A program made the translations under genes and the position numbers. The notes under the pieces are model-generated. The model saw only the letters and a program-made list of their open reading frames with translations. It did no database searches and was not told the DNA's origin. 64,000 nucleotides of DNA from Gemmobacter fulvus (lineage in GTDB: Bacteria > Pseudomonadota > Alphaproteobacteria > Rhodobacterales > Rhodobacteraceae). Where the stretch lies: assembly GCF_018798885.1 (NCBI RefSeq), contig NZ_CP076361.1, forward strand, positions 1,711,501 to 1,775,500. The letters run 5' to 3'. This document shows positions 1 to 7,380 of the stretch, one piece after another. Position 1 is the first letter of the stretch, and each line of letters begins with the position of its first letter.

Positions 1-1
1 C

Positions 2-1228
2 TTGCCCATCGGCATCGGGCTATGGCTGATCGGGGTCCCCAACGCGCTGCTCTGGGGGCTTCTGACGCTGGTGTTGCGCTTTGTGCCCTATATCGGCTCG
101 GTCCTGTCGGCGGCGTTCCCGCTGTTTCTGGCCTTTGCCGTCAGCCCCGAATGGTCGGCGCTGTTGTGGACGGCGGCCCTGTTCATCGTGGTGGAGCTGA
201 TCACCTCGAATATGATCGAGCCTTGGCTCTATGGCTCGCGCACCGGGGTCAGCCCGCTGGCCATCATCGTATCGGCGATCTTCTGGACCTGGATCTGGGG
301 GCCTTTGGGGCTGGTTCTGTCAACCCCGCTGACGGTGTGTCTGGTGGTGCTGGGCCGACATATTCCGCAGTTCGAACTGTTCGACATTCTGTTTGGCGAT
401 GAACCCGTGCTGGCCCCCCATGCCCGGCTCTATCAGCGCTGGCTGGCGGGCGACACGATCGAGGCGACCTTCCGCGCTGAAGAAGCGTTAGAGGAAAACT
501 GGCTGGCCGATTATTACCGCGATACCGGCATTCCGGCGCTGATCCTCGCTCAGGCGGATTGGTCGCGCGGGGTTCTGACCACGGAACAGGAAACCCGACT
601 GGCGGGCATCGCCATGGGCATGGTGGACAATTTGCAGGTGGTCGTGGGCGAGGAGCTGGAAGAGGCCAGCACCACCGCCCCCTCGGATGATGCCGATGCC
701 CCGCCGCCCTTGATCGGGGCCGGGAGGCGCATCTTGTGTATCGGCGGCCGGTCAGCACTGGATGATGTGACGGCGGCGATGCTGTCGCAGGCCTTGGCCG
801 CAGAAGGGGCCGAAACCGATCACCGCCCGCACAGCGATCTGTCCCCCGCGCGGATTGCGGCGCTGGATCTGGAAACCCGCGACAGCGTGGTGATGTGTTT
901 TCTCGATCCTGCGCCGTCGCGCGCGTCGCTGCTGCATATCCGGCGGCTGAAGCGGGCGATGCCGCATCTGCGCGTCGGTGTGGTGATCTGGCAAATGCCC
1001 GAAACCGCCGCAGGCAATGGCGAGGATCAGGTGCTGCTGAAAAGTGTGCAGCCCGCCAAACTGTCCGAGGCCGAAGAGATCGGTGCCGATTTTGCCGCCA
1101 CTGCGATGGAGCCGCTGATGCTCGCCGCCGTGGCCGAGGACGCGCCGCGCCCCCTGCCCAAACCCGACCCCAAACCCAGTCGCGCCAAACCGCGCAGTCG
1201 CAGCGCACGCAGCGCCGTGCCCAGTTAA
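2..1228 (+). CDS. AI-2E family transporter (PerM/YdiK-like), C-terminal part
   Basis: Inner-membrane permease of the AI-2E/PerM family, truncated by the left edge of the window, so the true start lies outside. The visible part opens with hydrophobic segments (roughly residues 1-45, 48-70 and 85-120) and the family-typical region containing FVPYIGSVLSA and the ITSNMIEPWLYG block. It continues into a long cytoplasmic tail of about 280 residues that ends in a Pro/Lys/Arg-rich, probably disordered stretch. The substrate is unknown; family members have been linked to autoinducer-2 export or to sodium/proton exchange, and nothing here decides between these. A DUF883 protein follows 10 bases later, so these genes may be co-transcribed. 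Family assignment is firm, function is not. Confidence 0.85.
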   Translation: MPIGIGLWLIGVPNALLWGLLTLVLRFVPYIGSVLSAAFPLFLAFAVSPEWSALLWTAALFIVVELITSNMIEPWLYGSRTGVSPLAIIVSAIFWTWIWGPLGLVLSTPLTVCLVVLGRHIPQFELFDILFGDEPVLAPHARLYQRWLAGDTIEATFRAEEALEENWLADYYRDTGIPALILAQADWSRGVLTTEQETRLAGIAMGMVDNLQVVVGEELEEASTTAPSDDADAPPPLIGAGRRILCIGGRSALDDVTAAMLSQALAAEGAETDHRPHSDLSPARIAALDLETRDSVVMCFLDPAPSRASLLHIRRLKRAMPHLRVGVVIWQMPETAAGNGEDQVLLKSVQPAKLSEAEEIGADFAATAMEPLMLAAVAEDAPRPLPKPDPKPSRAKPRSRSARSAVPS

Positions 1229-1238
1229 GGAAAAGACC

Positions 1239-1598
1239 ATGGCCCGTTCCCCCGCCGAAAAAGCCGCCGAAACCGTGAAAGACGCCGCTGCCGCCGCGCA
1301 GGACAGCCTCGCCGGATCCGAGGCAGAGCGCCTGCATGGCCAGATTGCCGATCTGCAAAAGGATCTGGCCCGCATCGTGCAAAGCCTGGCCGATCTGGGT
1401 GCCAACCAGGGAGCTACCATCGCGGATACCGTTAAGGCCGAGGCGCAGCGGATCTATGCGCAGGGCGAGGCGATGGCAGGCCGCGCCGAGGATGGTGTGG
1501 AGGAGGCCCGCGCCTATGTGCAGGCCAATCCCCTGAAATCACTGGGCATTGCGGCAGGGCTTGGCCTGCTGTTCGGGTTGTTGCTGGGACGCCGCTGA
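1239..1598 (+). CDS. DUF883 family (ElaB/YqjD-like) protein
   Basis: Small 119-residue protein with an Ala/Glu/Lys-rich, probably coiled-coil body and one C-terminal hydrophobic segment (about residues 97-117, ending in LLFGLLLGRR). This is the ElaB/YqjD/DUF883 layout. In E. coli such proteins are tail-anchored in the inner membrane and bind stationary-phase ribosomes; transfer of that role to this protein is inference. The ATG is preceded by AAGGAAAAGACC, a usable Shine-Dalgarno. The stop is separated from the next start by one base, implying translational coupling with the holin-like gene. Confidence 0.8.
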   Translation: MARSPAEKAAETVKDAAAAAQDSLAGSEAERLHGQIADLQKDLARIVQSLADLGANQGATIADTVKAEAQRIYAQGEAMAGRAEDGVEEARAYVQANPLKSLGIAAGLGLLFGLLLGRR

Positions 1599-1599
1599 G

Positions 1600-2031
1600 A
1601 TGTTTGCCCTGATGCGGCTTCTGGCGCAGATCGCCACACAGTCGGCGGCCCGCCGGGCCGAACAGACCGCGCGCAAGTTTGCCCTGATGGTGGTGGCGCT
1701 GCTGCTGTTGCTGATCGGTGCGGGTTTCCTGACCGCCGCAGGCTGGAGTGCCTTGCACCACTGGCTCGGGCCGGTGCAGGCCTCGCTCTGGATGGGCGGC
1801 GGCTTCGTGGTGCTGGCGCTGATCCTGCTGGCGCTGGCCAGCCGCAAGCCGCGCCCCTCTGATGCGCTGGCGCTTCAGGTCGCACGGGCCGAGGCCGAAG
1901 CGCGCAAGGCACAGGCCGAAGCCGCCAACTTGTTGGCACAGCTGCCCAAAACCATCGCGCGGGCCCCGGCCCTGCCACTGCTGGGCGCGTTTATTGGCGG
2001 GCTGCTGCTGGCCCTGAAACTGCGCAAGTGA
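1600..2031 (+). CDS. holin-like (Holin-X type) membrane protein
   Basis: A 143-residue protein starting at the ATG one base after the DUF883 stop; an upstream in-frame ATG at 1549 lies inside the previous gene and is not needed. It has two adjacent membrane segments (about residues 27-50 and 62-80), an Ala/Glu/Lys-rich helix, and a third short hydrophobic stretch at the C-terminus. This matches the 'phage holin family / Holin-X' proteins that sit beside DUF883 genes in many proteobacteria. Despite the name there is no phage context. It probably acts with the preceding gene at the membrane; biochemical function is unknown. Confidence 0.7.
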   Translation: MFALMRLLAQIATQSAARRAEQTARKFALMVVALLLLLIGAGFLTAAGWSALHHWLGPVQASLWMGGGFVVLALILLALASRKPRPSDALALQVARAEAEARKAQAEAANLLAQLPKTIARAPALPLLGAFIGGLLLALKLRK

Positions 2032-2041
2032 TCTGCGGCAC

Positions 2042-2695
2042 CTAGAACGGGCAGGGCACCGAATAGGTGATGCTCTTGCCGGTTTCCGGGTGGCGCAGGC
2101 GCAGGCTTTCGGCATGCAGCATCATGCGCGGATAGGCGTCACGCGCCTCGCCCGTCGCATAGATCAGATCGCCCAGGATAGGGTGACCCAATTCCAGCAT
2201 ATGCACGCGCAGCTGATGGCTGCGCCCGGTCTGCGGCATCAGCCGCACCCGCGTGGTTTTGCCGTCATGCCGGATCACGCGGTAATCGGTGACCGCCGGT
2301 TTGCCGATCTCGTGGTTCACATGCTGGCGCGGGCGATTGGGCCAATCCACGCAAAGCGGCAGATCCACCGTGCCCTCTTTCGGCTCCAGATGCCCCCAGA
2401 GGCGCGCGAGGTAGATCTTCTTGGTCTGCCGCTTTTCAAACTGCTGGCCCAGATTGCCCTGCGCCGCCTTGGTCAGGGCAAACACCATCACACCGGATGT
2501 ATCGCAATCCAGCCGATGCACCAGCAACACCTCGGGAAAGACACGGCGCAGCCGGTCGATCAGGCAATCTTCCTTGCCCGGATCCTTGCCCGGCACCGAC
2601 AGAAGCCCCGCCGGTTTGTCGACGATCAGCAGCGCGGAATCGTGGTGCAGGATGCGCAGCGGCTCGTCCGGTGGATTGTATTCATAGGGCGGCAT
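2042..2695 (-). CDS. rluA: RluA family pseudouridine synthase
   Basis: Isomerises specific uridines in RNA; E. coli RluA modifies 23S rRNA U746 and tRNA U32. The 217-residue protein carries the family signature HRLDCDTSG at residues 60-68, with Asp63 the expected catalytic residue, and the downstream TGRSHQLRVHM block. There is no N-terminal S4 domain, and the length matches short RluA rather than RluC/RluD. Its start overlaps the upstream methyltransferase stop by one base (TGATG), so it is the last gene of a leftward operon. It converges with the holin-like gene across a 10-base gap. RluA is the best subfamily fit; the exact target sites are inferred. Confidence 0.85.
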   Translation of the reverse strand: MPPYEYNPPDEPLRILHHDSALLIVDKPAGLLSVPGKDPGKEDCLIDRLRRVFPEVLLVHRLDCDTSGVMVFALTKAAQGNLGQQFEKRQTKKIYLARLWGHLEPKEGTVDLPLCVDWPNRPRQHVNHEIGKPAVTDYRVIRHDGKTTRVRLMPQTGRSHQLRVHMLELGHPILGDLIYATGEARDAYPRMMLHAESLRLRHPETGKSITYSVPCPF

Positions 2696-3591
2696 CAGAC
2701 GATCTCATGCCCCGCCGCCCGCAGCCGCGCCGCCAGTTCGGCAATATGCGCGGGGCCGACATCACAACAGCCGCCCACGATGGTTGCCCCCTGCGCCACC
2801 CAGCCCATCGCGAAATCGGCATATTTTTCGGGTGTCAGGTCATGGCGATGCGTCAGTTCGGCCACGGTCGGGGCCTCTTGCAGGAACCCGTCGGAAATAT
2901 GGGTAAAGCCATTGGCATAGGCCCCGAACGGCAGACCAAAACCCGCCAGCGCCGACAGCGCATCCGCCATAGCCTCGGGCACCGAACAGTTCGCCAGCAC
3001 GGCAGCAGGTTTGTAGGTGGCAATCAGCGGCGCCAGATCGGCCAGCGGCTCGCCCGACCGCAGGGTGCCGCCCGCGCGGTCATGCACGGTGACCGACAGC
3101 CAGACCGGCAGACCCGCCTGTGCCGCCCCTTGCAACGCGCCTTCGACCTGCAACAGCGACGACAGCGTTTCCAGCAGGATCACATCCACATGCGGCGCGA
3201 TCAGCCGGGCAATTTCGGCCACCTTGGGCGCGGCCTCGGCCACCGGAAGTGCGACCTCCACCCGGTAACTTGCGACCAGCGGCCCGATCGAGCCTGCAAT
3301 CCGCCCCGACCCATGTGCCGCGCGCGCGTCTTCAGCCTGCGCCAGCGCCGCCATATGCAGCGCGGCAAACTGGTCATCCAGCCCGAAACGCTCCAGCCGG
3401 TCATGGTGGATCGCATAGGTGTTGGTGGTGGCCACCGTCGCCCCGGCGGCAAAGTAATCGTCATGGATCGCGCGGACGAGGCCCGGATGATCCAGCATCA
3501 CCCGCGTCGCCCACAGCGGCGTCGACGCATCGCCAGAGCGCGCCACCAGCTCTTGCCCCATGCCGCCATCCAGAAGCGTGATCCGTGCCAT
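2695..3591 (-). CDS. homocysteine S-methyltransferase family protein (MmuM-like)
   Basis: A 298-residue single-domain methyltransferase of the Pfam S-methyl_trans family, which transfers a methyl group from S-methylmethionine or a related donor to homocysteine. The N-terminal LLDGGMGQEL motif and the zinc ligands expected in ANCS (mid-protein) and GGCC (near the C-terminus) are all present. It lacks the folate and cobalamin domains of MetH. It lies 9 bases downstream of a LysE-type exporter and one base into rluA, so it is part of a four-gene leftward run led by a DeoR regulator. The donor substrate cannot be told from sequence. Confidence 0.85.
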   Translation of the reverse strand: MARITLLDGGMGQELVARSGDASTPLWATRVMLDHPGLVRAIHDDYFAAGATVATTNTYAIHHDRLERFGLDDQFAALHMAALAQAEDARAAHGSGRIAGSIGPLVASYRVEVALPVAEAAPKVAEIARLIAPHVDVILLETLSSLLQVEGALQGAAQAGLPVWLSVTVHDRAGGTLRSGEPLADLAPLIATYKPAAVLANCSVPEAMADALSALAGFGLPFGAYANGFTHISDGFLQEAPTVAELTHRHDLTPEKYADFAMGWVAQGATIVGGCCDVGPAHIAELAARLRAAGHEIV

Positions 3592-3600
3592 CCGTTTCCC

Positions 3601-4227
3601 TCAATCCAGAACCAGCTTCGCCGCCAATCCGCCAAACAGCAGGGCCGCGAGCTTGTTCATCACGCCCATGCGCGGGCCGAGCGCCTGCCCCATCCATCCG
3701 GCAAGCGCGCCATAACCGGCAGTAATGATCGTTCCCGTCAGGCAGAACAAGAGGCCAAGCATCACGATCTGCTGCCAGATCGGGCCAAGCTCGGGCAGGG
3801 TGAATTGCGGCAGAAAGGCCAGCACGAACAGCGCAACCTTGGGGTTCAGCGCATTGGTCAGAAAGCCGCGCCCCAGCGCCCGCAGCGGCGCGGCCACGCC
3901 GCGTCCCGCCGCAACCGGATCACCCGCGCGCCAGCTTTTCCACGCCAGATACAGCAGATAGGCGGCCCCGGCCCATTTCAGCGCGGTCAACGCCTCGGGG
4001 TGGCTGGCCAGCAGGGCGCTGACGCCCGCGGCGGCCAGACCGACATGCAGCAGCCCGCCCAACCCGACACCGACACCCGCCACCGCCCCGGCCCGTGGCC
4101 CGCCTGCCAGCCCCGAGGCGGTGGCAAAGATCACATCCGCCCCCGGCGTCAGGTTCAGCGCGATACCCGCCAGCAGAAACGCCGCCAGCTGTGCAGGCGG
4201 AAAGGCGAACAGCAGATCCAGCATCAT
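3601..4227 (-). CDS. LysE/RhtB family amino-acid exporter
   Basis: A 208-residue inner-membrane protein with about six hydrophobic helices and the family hallmarks LNLTPGADV near residue 25 and LNPKVALFVLAFLPQF around residues 128-143. The family exports amino acids such as lysine, arginine, homoserine or threonine. The start is ATGATG at 4227 (4224 is equally possible), with AAGGAAG just upstream. It sits between a DeoR regulator (15 bases upstream) and a homocysteine methyltransferase (9 bases downstream). A sulfur amino acid or its precursor is a plausible substrate, but that is inference from context only. Confidence 0.85.
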   Translation of the reverse strand: MMLDLLFAFPPAQLAAFLLAGIALNLTPGADVIFATASGLAGGPRAGAVAGVGVGLGGLLHVGLAAAGVSALLASHPEALTALKWAGAAYLLYLAWKSWRAGDPVAAGRGVAAPLRALGRGFLTNALNPKVALFVLAFLPQFTLPELGPIWQQIVMLGLLFCLTGTIITAGYGALAGWMGQALGPRMGVMNKLAALLFGGLAAKLVLD

Positions 4228-4242
4228 CTTCCTTTCCGCCGC

Positions 4243-5004
4243 TCAGCCCGCGACGTGAACCTCGGTGCCCCAATCGGCGCAGCGTTTCATCAGCGGTTCC
4301 GGCAGCGGCTGATCGGTGAAGATCGCATCGACATCGGCAAGGCTTGCCAGCCGCGCCGGGGCCGAGCGCGCCAGTTTCGACGCATCCGTCACCAGATACA
4401 CCTTGCGCGACTGGCGGATGATCGCCTTGGACACCCGCACCTCGTTCAGATCGAAGTCCAGCAGATCGCCATCCTTGTCCAGTGCCGAAATGCCGATGAT
4501 GCCATAATCCACCTTGAACTGTTCCATGAACTGGCTGGTCAGATCGCCCACCAGCCCGCCATCGGTGCGCCGCAACGCCCCCCCGGCCACCATGATCTCG
4601 CAGGAGGCATTGGCCACAAGGATATTGGCCACATTCATGTTGTTTGTGACAACGGTGATTTCGCGGTGATGCAGCAATTCCCGCGCCACCGCCTCGGTCG
4701 TGGTGCCCAGATTGAGGATCATCGAGCAATTGTCGGGGATCGCCTGCGCACAGGCCCGCCCGATGGCCGCCTTGGCCGCATCATGCATGCCGCGCCGCTC
4801 TTCATAGCCGATATTGCTGACGCCGGTGCGGATCACGGCACCGCCATGCACACGGTCCAGATGGCCCGCATCGGACAGTTCGGTCAGGTCGCGTCGGATG
4901 GTCTGCAGCGTCACGCCAAAGCGTTCGGCCAGCACCTCTACCACCACGCGGCCTTCGCTGCGGGCAATTGCCAGAATCTCGGTCTGCCGGAAACTCAGCG
5001 CCAC
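4243..5004 (-). CDS. DeoR/GlpR family transcriptional regulator
   Basis: A 253-residue DeoR-family repressor. Residues 1-55 form the helix-turn-helix (RQTEILAIARSEGRVVVEVL through IRRDLTELSDAGHLDRVHGG). Residues 75-235 form the sugar-phosphate-isomerase-like sensor domain, with the NLGTTT and VVTNN motifs characteristic of phosphosugar binding. These regulators usually control sugar or polyol genes. Here the gene heads a leftward run with an exporter, a methyltransferase and rluA, so its real target may be elsewhere. A promoter is expected in the 60-base gap up to 5064, but I see no clear -35/-10. Confidence 0.85.
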   Translation of the reverse strand: MALSFRQTEILAIARSEGRVVVEVLAERFGVTLQTIRRDLTELSDAGHLDRVHGGAVIRTGVSNIGYEERRGMHDAAKAAIGRACAQAIPDNCSMILNLGTTTEAVARELLHHREITVVTNNMNVANILVANASCEIMVAGGALRRTDGGLVGDLTSQFMEQFKVDYGIIGISALDKDGDLLDFDLNEVRVSKAIIRQSRKVYLVTDASKLARSAPARLASLADVDAIFTDQPLPEPLMKRCADWGTEVHVAG

Positions 5005-5064
5005 GGAACGCCTCCCCTTTTTCCGAGTGGTGCCACAGCTTTACAGAAATGTCATGCGCGGCGT

Positions 5065-5829
5065 TCAGTCATGGCGCCCTGCCGCCGGTGGCAGATCATA
5101 ATAGTCGCCCTTCTCGTCCAGCCCGAGATGTGCTGCCAGATGGCCGCCCGTCGCCCCGTTGATCGCCCCCGCCGCAACGGCAAAGCCGCCCTCGGCGCGT
5201 TGATACAGGCTGGATCCGCAGCGTGCGCAGAAGCCGTGCTGCCCGCCTGATGGCAGGTCATATTCGGCGAGGGATTCGCGCCGCTGCCACGCCAGATCCA
5301 CCTCTGGTACCGCAAAACTGGCGGCATAATGGCCCGAAAGCTTGCGACAGGCGCTGCAATGACAGGCGGTGATCGCCCCGGCGGGGCCGGGCAGGCTGAA
5401 ACAACAATCTCCACACAGACAGTTTGCCGTCAGCGGTGTGGTTGCCGCCGCAGCGGGGGCGGTGCTTTCGGGATCATAATCGCTGCCATCCCCGGTATAG
5501 ATATGCTCGTCCATGGCAATGCCGGCTGGCCCGTCCAGCGCCCCCGGCGACAGCGACATCCGCCCTTCGCCTTCGGGCAGCCAGAACAGGGTCGCGCCAC
5601 AGCGCCCGCAATGACCGCGCTGCGCCGCAGGGGACGAGCGATACCACACCAGCCCGGCCTGTTCAGTCAGCCGAAACCGCTCCAAGGGCACCGAGGTGGC
5701 CGCCCAGACATGCCCCGAAGCCTTGCGGCATTGTGTGCAATGGCAGGCCACCACATCTCGCAGCGGGGCATCTGCCTCGAATCTGACCGCGCCGCACAGG
5801 CAGCCGCCGCGATGGGTTTCAGACTGCAT
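5065..5829 (-). CDS. double GFA (glutathione-dependent formaldehyde-activating-like) domain protein
   Basis: About 254 residues made of two consecutive GFA/CENP-V-type zinc domains. Domain 1 has GGCLCGAVRFEAD near the start, CHCTQCRKASG, and a later CGRCGATLF. Domain 2 repeats the pattern with NCLCGDCCFS, CHCSACRKLSG and CARCGSSLY. Each domain thus carries a full set of Cys zinc ligands. Most family members have one domain, so this is a fused duplication. The original formaldehyde/glutathione role is proven for few members. The ATG at 5829 overlaps the upstream msrC end by 11 bases; an alternative ATG at 5847 overlaps it more. Neither has a clear Shine-Dalgarno. Confidence 0.8.
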   Translation of the reverse strand: MQSETHRGGCLCGAVRFEADAPLRDVVACHCTQCRKASGHVWAATSVPLERFRLTEQAGLVWYRSSPAAQRGHCGRCGATLFWLPEGEGRMSLSPGALDGPAGIAMDEHIYTGDGSDYDPESTAPAAAATTPLTANCLCGDCCFSLPGPAGAITACHCSACRKLSGHYAASFAVPEVDLAWQRRESLAEYDLPSGGQHGFCARCGSSLYQRAEGGFAVAAGAINGATGGHLAAHLGLDEKGDYYDLPPAAGRHD

Positions 5830-6277
5830 CGCGGAAAACCGCCGCAAGGATCGCGGTCAACTGCTGCACATCCTCATCGGTAAAGGCGGCTTCGGTATTG
5901 CTGTCCAGATCCAGCACGCCCAGCAACCGGCCCGCCCCGTTCCAGACCGGCAGCACCAGTTCCGACCGGGTGGAGGAGGCGCAGGCGATATGGCCGGGGA
6001 ACAGGTCGACATCCGGCACGAGCTGCGGCTGGCCCAGCCGCGCCGCAGCGCCGCATACCCCGCGCGAAAACGGGATGACCAGACAGCCATGCCCGCCCTG
6101 ATAGGGGCCGATCTTCAACAGATCGGGCGCAGTGACCCGGTAGAACCCGGTCCAGTCCGACAGCGGATGGGCGTGATGCAATTCGCAGACCACGGTTGCC
6201 ATCAGGGCAACCGTATCGGTTTCGCCATGGCACAGCGCGTCAAGTTGCCGGGCGAGGTGGGGATAATCAAGCGTCAT
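5819..6277 (-). CDS. msrC: GAF-domain free methionine-(R)-sulfoxide reductase (fRMsr)
   Basis: A 152-residue GAF-fold reductase of free methionine-(R)-sulfoxide. The protein has the fRMsr hallmark, GGHGCLVIPFSRGVCG followed by VPDVDLFPGHIACAS, so all three cysteines that form the catalytic and resolving set in characterised fRMsr proteins are present. The C-terminal VLDLDSN block is also typical. The length is close to the usual 150-170 residues. It is first in a two-gene leftward unit with the double GFA gene, whose start overlaps its end. It is divergent from the STAS gene over a 102-base gap that should hold both promoters. Confidence 0.85.
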   Translation of the reverse strand: MTLDYPHLARQLDALCHGETDTVALMATVVCELHHAHPLSDWTGFYRVTAPDLLKIGPYQGGHGCLVIPFSRGVCGAAARLGQPQLVPDVDLFPGHIACASSTRSELVLPVWNGAGRLLGVLDLDSNTEAAFTDEDVQQLTAILAAVFRDAV

Positions 6278-6379
6278 GTCGGATCCTGCGGTTGGCGCGG
6301 TGCGGAAAAACCGGCGCTGCTTACGGAATGCTAACGATCCCGCCATAGCCTGCAAGTCATAGTCAGGAAAGGACGGGAA

Positions 6380-6715
6380 ATGGAGCTTTTGGCGAAGGAA
6401 ACATCGGGGCTGCTGCTGGTGCAGGTGCTGGAGGACCGGATTGATGCCGCCGGGGCGATTCAGTTCAAGGACCGGATGCGCGCGCTTGCGGCCCATGGCC
6501 CGCGCCGGGTGATGCTGGACATGTCGCGCGTGCTGTTTCTGGACAGTTCGGGGCTGGGCGCGGTGGTCGCGGTGATGAAGCTGCTCGGCCCCGATTGCAG
6601 GCTGGAATTGTCGGGGCTGAGCCCGTCGGTGGAAAAGGTGTTCCGGCTGACCCGGATGGATTCGGTTTTCACCATCCACCCGGCCCTGCCCGAAGAGCTG
6701 CGGGATGCGGGCTGA
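6380..6715 (+). CDS. STAS-domain anti-sigma factor antagonist (RsbV/SpoIIAA-like)
   Basis: A 111-residue single STAS domain. The phosphorylation-site region reads VLFLDSSGLGAV, with Ser56/Ser57 in the position of the regulatory serine of RsbV/SpoIIAA. In partner-switching systems the dephosphorylated form binds the anti-sigma kinase and frees the sigma factor. GGACGGGAA lies just upstream of the ATG. The downstream gene, an RsbW-like ATPase, starts 11 bases before this gene's stop, so the two are translated together. No sigma factor or PP2C phosphatase lies in the window. Confidence 0.88.
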   Translation: MELLAKETSGLLLVQVLEDRIDAAGAIQFKDRMRALAAHGPRRVMLDMSRVLFLDSSGLGAVVAVMKLLGPDCRLELSGLSPSVEKVFRLTRMDSVFTIHPALPEELRDAG

Positions 6716-7163
6716 AACCGCCCAGCGCGCCGCGCCCCTGATGTCCGGGCAGGTGATACGGCACAGCCTGATGGCCACGCCGCTGGCGGTGCGCGAGGCC
6801 TTGGGGCAGCTGTTCCACCACCCTGCGCTTCAGTCCTTCGGCCCCACCACCCGCGACACCGCCGAAATCGTGCTGGCCGAGGTGCTGAACAATATCGTCG
6901 AACATGCCTATGGCGGGCACGGCGGCCATATCACCGTGCAGGTCGAAGTTCTGGCGGACCGCCTGCTGTGCCAGATCCATGATGGGGGCCGCCCGATGCC
7001 CGGCCTGGAACTGCCGCAAGGCCAGTTGCGCCGCCTGCGCGATGACGATCTGCCCGAGGGCGGCTTTGGCTGGCACCTGATTCGTAGTCTCGCGCGGGAT
7101 CTGGCCTATGTCCGTCGGCAGGATCTGAACACGTTCAGCTTTCGCGTGGATGCGTCACAGTGA
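6705..7163 (+). CDS. ATP-binding anti-sigma factor / serine kinase (RsbW-like)
   Basis: A 152-residue GHKL ATPase of the HATPase_c_2 class found in RsbW/SpoIIAB anti-sigma kinases. The N-box is visible as EVLNNIVEHAYGG and the G1 box as IHDGGRPMP, followed by a degenerate G2 loop around GGFGWHLIRSLA. The kinase would phosphorylate the STAS partner encoded just upstream and sequester an unknown target. The start at 6705 overlaps the STAS gene by 11 bases; a later ATG (residue 13) is possible. The signalling output is unknown. In alphaproteobacteria the target may be another response-regulator pathway rather than sigma-B. Confidence 0.82.
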   Translation: MRAETAQRAAPLMSGQVIRHSLMATPLAVREALGQLFHHPALQSFGPTTRDTAEIVLAEVLNNIVEHAYGGHGGHITVQVEVLADRLLCQIHDGGRPMPGLELPQGQLRRLRDDDLPEGGFGWHLIRSLARDLAYVRRQDLNTFSFRVDASQ

Positions 7164-7356
7164 CCGGCAATCGGGCGTATTGTTGTGCGAATGGGCAATC
7201 TGGCGCAGATTTGCCGTATTTTCCCCGTAAAGTTGCCGCGTGAATCCGTCACAGATGGCGGTGTAGCTGCATAAGGCTTCCCTCGGCGCCGCGAACAATT
7301 GCCCCCACCCAGATCGCGGTGCCGAGGCTCTTCCCCTTGGCCGGTCCCATGCCTAG

Positions 7357-7377
7357 TCTCTCCTTAACAGGGAGAGA
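7357..7377 (+). promoter_or_regulatory. SD-containing hairpin before the gamma-glutamyltransferase gene
   Basis: TCTCTCC at 7357-7363 pairs perfectly with GGAGAGA at 7371-7377 across a short AU-rich loop. The 3' arm contains the only good Shine-Dalgarno for the ATG at 7381. A stem of 7 bp plus a possible G-U pair could lower translation. The pairing is seen directly; a regulatory role is inference. Confidence 0.35.
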
Positions 7378-7380
7378 CAT

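Noticed and set aside
1600-2031. Prophage remnant suggested by a holin-like gene
   Set aside because: No other phage gene is present, and holin-X-like proteins next to DUF883 genes are ordinary chromosomal membrane proteins.
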